Assembly: GCA_001789515.1 (NCBI GenBank)
Contig: MFZT01000033.1
Coordinates: forward strand, 19,970-36,132
Direction of reading: 5' to 3'
Length of the DNA: 16,163 nt
Source: Candidatus Roizmanbacteria bacterium RIFCSPHIGHO2_02_FULL_43_11
GTDB taxonomy: Bacteria > Patescibacteriota > Microgenomatia > UBA1406 > HO2-37-13b
Shown here: positions 1 to 6,439 of the stretch, one piece after another
Numbering within the stretch: position 1 is the stretch's first letter
Layout: every line of letters starts with the position of its first letter
Notes under the pieces: generated by a model
Databases searched by the model: none
The model's input: the letters and a program-made list of their open reading frames with translations, nothing else
What the model was told of the DNA's origin: nothing
Translations under genes and position numbers: made by a program

Positions 1-1223
1 ATAAAGATCTAAAACCCATTCTTGAGGAAACATACGGTGTTCTTGTGTATCAAGAACAAGTCATGGCAATTGCCGTTGCTATTTCTGGATACACCATGAG
101 TGAGGCAGACGGTCTCAGGATGGCAATGGGCAAAAAGAAGATTAAACTCATGAAAATTCATCATGAAAAGTTTGTCAGTCAAGCTGTTGAAAGGGGGTAC
201 GAGAAGACTCTTATTGAAAAAATTTATAGCTTTATGGAGAAATTTGCAGCCTACGGATTTAACAAAGCCCACTCTGCTTGCTACGGTCTTATTGCGTACT
301 GGACTGCTTATATGAAAGCAAACTACCCTGTGGAATATATGGCAGCGGTGCTTACGGCAGAGCTTCAGTCATCTGCCGGAGCTCAGAAGGAGGCTAAAGT
401 GTTTCAAGCTATTGAAGAAACACGGTCTCTTGGTACTCATGTGCTTCCACCAGATATTAATGCTTCCATCAAAGACTTCTCAATTGAGGGAGAAAGCATC
501 AGGTTTGGATTGAGTGCAATTAAGAATGTTGGTGAGTCTGCGATTGAGTCAATTCTTGAAGCCCGTCGTGAGAGGAAATATGGCGGGCTTAGAGACTTTT
601 TGGCACGTGTAGACCTGTCTAAGGCAAATAAGCGTTGTGTGGAAAACCTCATTAAGGCAGGGGCTTTTGATGCTTTTGGTTCTAGGAAAGCTTTGCTAAC
701 ATATTATCCTCAAGCGCTTGCCGAGGCACAAGCATATAGGAAACAATTCGATTCGGGCCAATTCGACCTGTTTGGCGTCCAAAAAAAAGAGTACCTCAAG
801 GATGAATCTCTTGAGCAATCTGAGTTTTCTGAATCAGAGCTTATCGTTCTTGAAAGGGAAGTAGTTGGCTTCACCATCAACAGAAATCAATTAAAACAGT
901 ATTCAGCACTCATTGAAAAGAAGATCCAAAAAAAACTTGGTGACCTTTCGCATGATGATGTAGGAAAAACATACATCCTTGCCGGGACAATCAGCGCTGT
1001 AAAATTTGTTACCACGAAGAAAGATAGTCAACAGATGGCGTTTGTTAATATTTACGATGAATCTGACTCTATAGAGGCCATTGTTTTTCCGAAAATATAC
1101 AAAAATACGGCACAGATATGGCAGGAAAATACGCCACTTCTTTTTAAGGGGAAAATTGATGAACGAGAAAACGCACTATCTATCATTATTGAGAATGCGG
1201 TTGATTTGTCAAAGATTAGCTAA
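1..1223 (+). CDS. dnaE: DNA polymerase III alpha subunit, C-terminal part (5' truncated by the window)
   Basis: Replicative DNA polymerase catalytic subunit. The reading frame is open from the first complete codon at position 3, so the gene continues upstream; about 406 residues are visible. The first visible residues include the family block YGVLVYQEQVM, followed by SGYTMSEADGLRMAMGKKK and the block FAAYGFNKAHSACYGLIAYW of the polymerase fingers. Next come a helix-hairpin-helix segment (GLSAIKNVGESAIESI) and the conserved NLIKAGAFDAFG. A terminal OB-fold follows (ILAGTISAVKFVTTKKDSQ through IEAIVFPKIYKN). The protein stops about 35 residues after the OB core, so little room is left for a separate tau-binding C-terminal domain such as that of E. 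coli DnaE. Upstream context is unseen. The next gene downstream belongs to an independent RNA unit with its own promoter. Identification is secure. Confidence 0.97.
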   Translation, partial: KDLKPILEETYGVLVYQEQVMAIAVAISGYTMSEADGLRMAMGKKKIKLMKIHHEKFVSQAVERGYEKTLIEKIYSFMEKFAAYGFNKAHSACYGLIAYWTAYMKANYPVEYMAAVLTAELQSSAGAQKEAKVFQAIEETRSLGTHVLPPDINASIKDFSIEGESIRFGLSAIKNVGESAIESILEARRERKYGGLRDFLARVDLSKANKRCVENLIKAGAFDAFGSRKALLTYYPQALAEAQAYRKQFDSGQFDLFGVQKKEYLKDESLEQSEFSESELIVLEREVVGFTINRNQLKQYSALIEKKIQKKLGDLSHDDVGKTYILAGTISAVKFVTTKKDSQQMAFVNIYDESDSIEAIVFPKIYKNTAQIWQENTPLLFKGKIDERENALSIIIENAVDLSKIS

Positions 1224-1242
1224 AAATCATTTCTAGAGACCG

Positions 1243-1271
1243 TTGACATTAATTCGTTCAATTGATACAAT
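1243..1271 (+). promoter_or_regulatory. Strong sigma70-type promoter for the tRNA-Ala/23S unit
   Basis: A perfect TTGACA (1243-1248), a 17-nt spacer and TACAAT (1266-1271) lie 20 nt after the dnaE stop. Predicted +1 is near 1278. It is the best promoter match in the window, and the nearest genes downstream are tRNA-Ala and 23S rRNA. This fits a stable-RNA unit transcribed independently of any 16S gene. Confidence 0.8.
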
Positions 1272-1317
1272 GCGCAGTACATGATGTTTAGCATCAGTAT
1301 TTCTTAGGCATCTGGAT

Positions 1318-1388
1318 CGCGCACGAGCCGACTCCTATCAGCCTTTTAGAAGAATAATCAACTGCTCTTGTGCGCGTTTGTTTTTTTT
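1318..1388 (+). terminator. Terminator-like hairpin in the 23S leader
   Basis: CGCGCAC (1318-1324) pairs with GTGCGCG (1370-1376), and the stem continues as GAGC (1325-1328) with GCTC (1364-1367) across a 2-nt bulge. The loop is about 35 nt. The stem is followed by TTTG and eight Ts (1377-1388). This is the shape of an intrinsic terminator, yet it sits between the strong promoter and tRNA-Ala. It could attenuate rRNA synthesis, end a small leader RNA of about 110 nt, or be bypassed by antitermination. The rest of the 1272-1472 leader holds a second hairpin, CACAGC/GCTGTG (about 1409-1425), and no gene that I can recognise. Confidence 0.5.
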
Positions 1389-1472
1389 GTCGAATTTGAA
1401 AGAGTTTCACAGCTTGATGCTGTGGCCACAAGGCTTTGACGCGCACCTTTGTGCTACAGCTAAAGGCTTTAT

Positions 1473-1546
1473 GGGCCTGTAGCTCAGTTGGCCAGAGCGC
1501 CCGCCTTGCACGCGGGAGGCCAGGGGTTCGAATCCCCTCGGGTCCA
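1473..1546 (+). tRNA. tRNA-Ala (anticodon UGC)
   Basis: A complete cloverleaf is visible. The acceptor arm is GGGCCTG/CGGGTCC with discriminator A1546, and the D stem is GCTC/GAGC. The anticodon stem CCCGC/GCGGG encloses loop CTTGCAC with anticodon TGC, and the T arm carries GGTTCGAATCC. CCA is not encoded (the sequence continues CTCA). tRNA-Ala is the classic spacer tRNA between 16S and 23S. Here it is retained directly upstream of 23S although no 16S precedes it. The antisense reading frame over this gene is a familiar spurious ORF. Confidence 0.97.
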
Positions 1547-1573
1547 CTCAAGCTCTATCTTAATATTATGGGG

Positions 1574-1599
1574 CAGCCTATAATATAAATATAGGGCTG
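1574..1599 (+). other. Hairpin in the tRNA-Ala/23S spacer
   Basis: CAGCC (1574-1578) pairs with GGCTG (1595-1599), and an AT-rich inner stem TATA/TATA follows with one bulged G. No T-run follows, so it is more likely part of precursor-RNA folding or processing than a terminator. Confidence 0.4.
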
Positions 1600-1616
1600 G
1601 AAACAGTTCTAGTACT

Positions 1617-1721
1617 TTGACAATTAGGCCTGGAAATTAAATGTAATCGCCAAAAAAGAACTATTACAAAGCTACTTGGCAAATTGATTCTCAATCTTAA
1701 GAATTAATTTGCGGGATATTA
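1617..1721 (+). other. 5' half of the long 23S processing stalk
   Basis: Successive blocks upstream of the 23S pair with blocks downstream of it. TTGACAATTAGGCCTGGA (1617-1634) pairs with TCCAGGCCTTGTTGTCCAA (6256-6274). CTATTACAAAGCTACTT (1661-1677) pairs with about 6229-6244. CTTAAGAATTAATTTGCGGG (1696-1715) pairs with the segment ending at 6230. GCGGGATATTA (1711-1721) pairs with 6206-6216. Together they form an imperfect extended helix that closes the 23S domain, as expected for RNase III-type precursor processing. Confidence 0.7.
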
Positions 1722-2043
1722 TGTAATGCTTATGGTGGATGCCTAGGTAATTTGAGCCGAAGAAGGACGGGTGCTTAAGCCCGATATCGTCGATGAGCCC
1801 TTAAGCAGGCACTTCAATCGGCGGTTTCCGAATGGGATAACCCTTTAACCAGCTTTAGAAATGATGCTGGGGGGAACCTGATGAACTGAAACATCTAAGT
1901 AATCAGAGGAAGAGAAATCAACAGAGATTCTGTGAGTAGCGGCGAGCGAAAGCGGAACAGCCCAAACCACTCCCTCGGGAGTGGGGTTGCGGGACGTGCA
2001 ATGTGGGATCACAAAGCGTTAGGAGAATGGTCTGGAAAGGCCA

Positions 2044-2074
<31 letters not shown>

Positions 2075-2172
2075 ACGCGATGTGCCCTAGCGCGACTCCC
2101 AAGTACTACGGGACACGGAAAACCCTGTAGGAATCTGGGGCGGTCATGCTCCAAGGCTAAATACTCAAATTA

Positions 2173-2211
<39 letters not shown>

Positions 2212-2338
2212 TCCCCCGGCGAGGGGAGTGAAATAGAACCTGAAACCATAAGCTAACAAACCGTGAGAGCTTCACCTTCGGGTGGGGTGATCACGTGCCT
2301 ATTGAAGAATGAGCCAGCGAGTTTTCAATGTCTGCGAG

Positions 2339-2499
2339 AAGCCACCATAATACAATGTTTCATTGCGAAACGTAAAGCATTTTAAGCGAAGGAAGTGAAG
2401 ATTGACAAAGAAGTAGCAAAACGCTACTTTTAGGAGATCTGAGCTTCCTGCAGCCAAAATGATTTATGTTGTAGTAGAAATAATGTGTTATGGTGGCTT
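2339..2499 (+). other. Helix-25 intervening sequence (IVS-like insert) in 23S rRNA
   Basis: About 161 nt is inserted where a typical 23S has the short tip of helix 25, between the CAGCGAG block and CAAAGGTTAACC. Its ends form a 16-bp stem: AAGCCACCATAA (2339-2350) with TTATGGTGGCTT (2488-2499), continuing for four more pairs. An inner hairpin AGTAGC/GCTACT lies near 2412-2428. It lacks group I core motifs and is too short for the IVS-encoded four-helix protein found in some spirochaetes. IVSs at this helix in Salmonella and Leptospira are excised by RNase III without religation, leaving fragmented 23S. The same fate is inferred here. An unspliced lineage-specific helix extension is the alternative. 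Confidence 0.65.
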
Positions 2500-3862
2500 C
2501 AAAGGTTAACCAATTTTAATTGGGAAGCCATAGCGAAAGCAATTTTCTGTGAAAGCAGAAAAGGGTCTTAATTAGGGCCTTGAGTAGATATTGACGGACC
2601 CGAAACCAGGTGAGCTAACCATGAGCAGGGTGAATTTCGAGTAACATCGGAAGGAGGCCCGAACCCGTTATCGGTGAAATGATTTGGGATGACTTGTGGT
2701 TAGAGGTAAAATGCCTATCGTACCTGGAGATAGCTGGTTCTCCCCGAGATATATTTAGGTATAGCCTTTTAGAGTAACGTGTGGGGTAAAGCTACTGAAT
2801 GGATCAAGGAGGCTTACGCTAACTTGATCCAATCAAACTCTGAATACGCACGCTTGGATCTAAAGGAGTCAGACTTGCTCGGATAAGCGAGTATGGTCGA
2901 AAGGGAAACAGCCCAGACTCCCATCTAAGGCCTCCAAATGATCGTTAAGTGGGTAAGGAAGTGAGATTTCAAAGACAGACGGGAAGTTGGCTTAGAAGCA
3001 GCCATCTTTTAAAGAAAGCGTAACAGCTCACCGTAATATGTTGCCTTCGGGCGACATGAGGTCTTGCGCCGAAAATGATCGAGGCTCAAACGATCTGCCG
3101 ACGATGGAGATTTATCCAGCCTAGCTGGATGAGTGGTAGGGGAGCTTTCTATATGCAGCGAAGCTGTCGCCGTAAGGCATGGTGGAGCGTATAGAAGTGA
3201 GAATGCTGGCATAAGTAGCGAATCTTACGGTGAAAATCCGTAATGCCGAAAATCCAAGGTTTCCTCAGCAACGTACATCGACTGAGGGTTAGTCGGATCT
3301 AAGGGCTCCTCCGAAAGGAGCGTCTCGATGTACAAGCCGTTAATATTCGGCTACCGTGTAGTATGCGTTATTATGTTTGCAGTGACGAAATGGGTTAGGC
3401 AGGGCCTTCTATATGAAGGTTTAAGCAGCAAGTCTTCGGGCAAGCTGTGAATACAACCTTACGCAAGTGAGGGAGTCTGCTGACATCCGTTTCCGGGAAA
3501 AGCTGCATGCAGAGTGTGCTATGCGTCCGTACCGCAAACCGACACAGGTGGATTGGTAGAGTATACCAAGGCATTCGAGTAATGGTAGTTCAAGGAACTC
3601 GGCAAACAAGCTGGACGTAACTTCGGGATATGTCCTCCCTGAATAGCAATATTTAGGGCGCAGCTAACGACTTTCAACTGACTGTTTAGCAAAAACACAG
3701 CTCCCTGCAAACCGGAAACGGGACGTATAGGGGGTGAGGCCTGTCCAGTGCTGGTAAGTTAAGAATTGGGGTTGACTTCTGTAATTTATTATGGACAGAG
3801 GCTCTGATTTAAGCTCCAGTGAACGACAGCGGTAACTCTGACCGTTCTAAGGTAGCGTAGTC

Positions 3863-3896
<34 letters not shown>

Positions 3897-4315
3897 TTAA
3901 CAAGTTGAAAACTGTCTTGAACTACTGCTCGGCGAAATTGCAATGGCTGTGAAGATGCGGCCTTCCTGCACCAGGACAAAAAGACCCCGGGAGCTTTACT
4001 GAAACTTATTATTGACAAGAGATTATTAACTGTTTAGCGTAGGAGGGAGACTTTAAGTCGACAATGAAACACCTCTCTTTAATAATCTTGCGTCTGACCT
4101 TGCGAAAGTGAGGGACAGTGGTAGGTGGTCAGTTTAACTGGGGCGGTTTCCTCCAAAAGCGTAACGGAGGAGCGCAAAGGTTGGCTTGTTCCGGATGGAA
4201 ATCGGAATGTACGTGTAAACGCATAAGCCAGCTTGACTGTGAGGGATACAACCCGATCAGGTTCGAAAGAAGGCGTTAGTGATCCCCCGATCGATTATGA
4301 TTGTCGGCGGGGCTT

Positions 4316-4353
<38 letters not shown>

Positions 4354-4402
4354 CTCCTGAGCGTTCATAGCGACGGGGAGGTTCGGCACCTCGATGTCGG
4401 CT

Positions 4403-4697
4403 CGATTAGGGTCGCTGCCTGAGTAATCAGGCATGAAAAACAACTAGCTCATAACGGTGGACTCCATGCTAGAATGAACTATTCAATATGGACAATACCG
4501 TGGGAAGTCAGCAATTACGATGATTAAAATATCCTTCACCTAACGGATATAAAATTGCTTGACCCCGTAACGACTGATCCCAAGGCATAATGCTACGGGT
4601 GAGATAGAAATGTTCAAGTTCTATCAAACGCTAGTCCCCATATGGTGAAATATGGGTGAAGGTATAGTCTACACTGCAAGTAATTGCAGATTTTGTG
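4403..4697 (+). ncRNA. Group I intron 1 in 23S (ORF-less, 295 nt)
   Basis: Inserted after the U equivalent to E. coli U2511 (exon GGCT). The exon resumes with CATCGCATCC. Both group I boundary rules hold: U before the 5' site and G4697 as the terminal nucleotide. P1 is explicit: exon CGGCT (4398-4402) pairs with GGTCG (4410-4414), with a U-G wobble at the splice site, and the helix is extended by C4403-G4409. P2 hairpin is CCTGA-GTAA-TCAGG. A P6-like stem GCAATT/AATTGC encloses ATATCC/GGATAT. The P7 strands are in GTAACGACT (4567-4575) and GGTATAGTC (4661-4669). The P8-like hairpin is CCATAT/ATATGG and the P9 hairpin is CTGCAAGTAATTGCAG. It is closely related to intron 2 but carries no reading frame. 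Confidence 0.85.
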
Positions 4698-4719
4698 CAT
4701 CGCATCCTGGGGCTGTAGT

Positions 4720-5465
4720 AGAATAATCTGCTATCCTTCATGGAAACATGAGGGTAATATACGGATCCAAAACGGTGAAGACCATATTGTTCGTGAATTA
4801 ACAGAGTTCACAAAAGTTTCACTTATATAGTGTAAACTCGAGATCATTATGGTTAATACCGTGGGAAAGAACTGTTCCGAAGCTGATAAAGCTTATATTG
4901 CAGGTTTTCTTGATGCTGATGGTGCTATTATGGCTCATGTTGAGCGTAATAGCGAGTTAATCTATAAATTTCGAGTGCGAGTCTCAATTGCCTTATATCA
5001 ATCACAAAATGCAGTTATTGAGTGGATGTATAAAAAACTTGAGACTGGTTCAGTTACTAAGCAGCGGAACTTGTATAAGTGGAATACAACTGATCAGAAT
5101 GCTGTAAGGGTAATTTTGACAGTGTTGAAACCATATTTGCGGGTTAAGAAAAAGCAAGCTGAACTTGCTTTATCAATTATGAATACACCCATCTGTTCAA
5201 AAAGAAAACTTCTTTATGTAGCAACATTAGCTGATGCATTGTGTTCACTGAATGTCAGATCTCAAAATTCTGGCATGAAGAATGTAACAATGATCAAGGA
5301 ATACTTCTCCTGTAACGACTAAGTGTGATGATTTGAGTTATCACACAAGATAGATTCATTCAATTGAATTTATAATACGGTCCGCACCTACGTTGTGCTT
5401 GGTGACAAGCGGCAATATGGTGAAGGTATAGTCTGACACTTGTAGTAATACAAGATTACAGATTG
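4720..5465 (+). ncRNA. Group I intron 2 in 23S with homing endonuclease (746 nt)
   Basis: Inserted after the U equivalent to E. coli U2533 (exon CTGTAGT), resuming at AGGTCCCAAGGG. The terminal nucleotide is G5465. P1 is a 7-bp helix: GTAGT|AG (4715-4721) with CTGCTAT (4728-4734) around loop AATAAT, with U4719-G4730 as the splice-site wobble. The conserved core is shared with intron 1: AATACCGTGGGAA (4855-4867), GTAACGACT (5312-5320) and GGTGAAGGTATAGTCT (5419-5434). The P9 hairpin CTTG/CAAG follows near 5438-5453. The homing endonuclease gene occupies the interval between the first two core blocks. Only 22 nt of exon separate this intron from intron 1. Confidence 0.88.
4849..5322 (+). CDS. 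LAGLIDADG homing endonuclease (single motif, intron-encoded)
   Basis: A 157-residue protein with one LAGLIDADG motif near the N terminus (YIAGFLDADGAI, about residues 16-27; D24 is the expected catalytic acidic residue). Single-motif members such as I-CreI act as homodimers that cut the intronless allele of the host gene and so drive intron homing. A later segment (TLADALCSLNVRSQNSG) resembles the C-terminal half of this family. There is no Shine-Dalgarno sequence. The start at 4849 lies 6 nt before the conserved intron-core block AATACCGTGGGAA, so codons 3-7 use that block. The last codons TGT AAC GAC TAA are the P7 strand itself. The protein therefore begins and ends inside ribozyme structure. 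The catalytic motif is intact and the frame has no disruption. Cleavage is inferred to be at the 23S site near E. coli 2533. Confidence 0.9.
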   Translation: MVNTVGKNCSEADKAYIAGFLDADGAIMAHVERNSELIYKFRVRVSIALYQSQNAVIEWMYKKLETGSVTKQRNLYKWNTTDQNAVRVILTVLKPYLRVKKKQAELALSIMNTPICSKRKLLYVATLADALCSLNVRSQNSGMKNVTMIKEYFSCND

Positions 5466-5536
5466 AGGTCCCAAGGGTTGGTCTGTTCGCCCATTAAAGC
5501 GGTACGCGAGCTGGGTTCAGAGCGTCGTGAGACAGC

Positions 5537-5881
5537 TGGTAACACGCTGAACTGTCTCTTTTCCTAGACGTAAAAATAAATCTTTTTGTCCATAACATAA
5601 TAGGAAAATATAAATCTGGCTATATGCTGGAACATCTTGATAAGAGTAGGTTACTCGGATATAATCCAGTGAAAATATCTGCTCGTTTTACGGAGTTGCC
5701 TTTGGGCTCCTGTAAGGCAAGACAATCAGCAGGAAAGACTAGATATAAACGATCTTCACCATTGAAGATATGAAATCTAGAATCCCCACAGACTATACGC
5801 CAGACATAGCGGTATAATAATGCTGCTTAAAGATATAGTCGAATCCCTATGGTGACATAGGGTACTAACAATTAGAGTATG
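5537..5881 (+). ncRNA. Group I intron 3 in 23S (ORF-less, 345 nt)
   Basis: Inserted near E. coli 2604/2605, at the 3' strand of helix 93. The ligated exons read GACAGC|TCGGACTC, which restores the pairing GAGC/GCTC. The group I core is textbook: Q segment AATCAGCAGG (5724-5733), R segment with GACTATA (5791-5797), S segment AAGATATAGTC (5830-5840) forming P7 GACTATA/TATAGTC, and P9 hairpin CCCTAT/ATAGGG (5845-5862). The P5-type hairpin is TTGCCT/AGGCAA just before Q. These segments differ from those of introns 1 and 2, so this is another subgroup. The 5' site appears to follow C5536 rather than U. The boundary has one-nucleotide ambiguity because T occurs at both ends. Confidence 0.85.
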
Positions 5882-6205
5882 TCGGACTCTATCCGGTGCA
5901 GGCGTTTTGATTTTTGAGAGGACTCGCTTCTAGTACGAGAGGACCGAAGTGAGGGAATCCCTGGTGTACCAGTTGTCTCATAAGGGCATCGCTGGGTAGC
6001 TATATTCCTATGAGATAAGCACTGAAAGCATCTAAAGTTCGAAACTCACCTCAAGATGAGAAATCTATCCAGCACCATTTTTGTATTATAGATCTTTCTA
6101 TAGCACAGAAATGGTGCTGGTCAGGCCCCCAGTAGATCACTGGGTTGATAGGCGCACGGTGTACGCTCCGTAAGGAGTTTAGCCTATGCGTACTAATGGC
6201 CGAAA

Positions 6206-6274
6206 TAATATCCCGCAAATAAGTTTTTAAGTATTTGTAGTAGAAAGCATAATAATCCAGGCCTTGTTGTCCAA
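6206..6274 (+). other. 3' half of the 23S processing stalk
   Basis: Complements the 5' half around 1617-1721: TAATATCCCGC (6206-6216) is the 23S terminal helix strand, and TCCAGGCCTTGTTGTCCAA (6256-6274) pairs with the outer block upstream. The rest of the gap to topA (6275-6439) is AT-rich. It shows no 5S rRNA and no tRNA; only the topA promoter is recognisable. Confidence 0.7.
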
Positions 6275-6402
6275 CTATAATTTCCGCCTTTAAAGAATTG
6301 GCAGATTCAAATAACTTCTATAGCCTTCGCAAAACAAAATATCATTTTTTTGAACCTAAAGTGATGTTATTTTTCAATTGCGCTAACTATACATAAACGT
6401 CC

Positions 6403-6431
6403 TTGCCTTTACTGGGACCGTCCAGTATGAT
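6403..6431 (+). promoter_or_regulatory. topA promoter, near-leaderless
   Basis: TTGCCT (6403-6408), a 17-nt spacer and TATGAT (6426-6431). The predicted +1 is about 6438, two nucleotides before the ATG at 6440. The spacer contains a small hairpin ACTGG/CCAGT. There is no Shine-Dalgarno sequence in this interval, which agrees with a nearly leaderless mRNA. Confidence 0.55.
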
Positions 6432-6439
6432 CTCATCAT

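Noticed and set aside
1294..1551. 85-codon minus-strand frame over tRNA-Ala (GIRTPGLPRARRALWPTELQAH-like product)
   Set aside because: It is the reverse complement of the tRNA-Ala gene and a well-known recurrent misannotation.
2339..2499. Fourth group I or group II intron in helix 25
   Set aside because: No Q/R/S core, no U...G boundary and too short; the terminal stem fits an IVS instead.
6216..6439. Possible 5S rRNA between 23S and topA
   Set aside because: No 5S helix or loop signature. The GGCCT/TTGTCC block there is explained by pairing with the 23S 5' flank.
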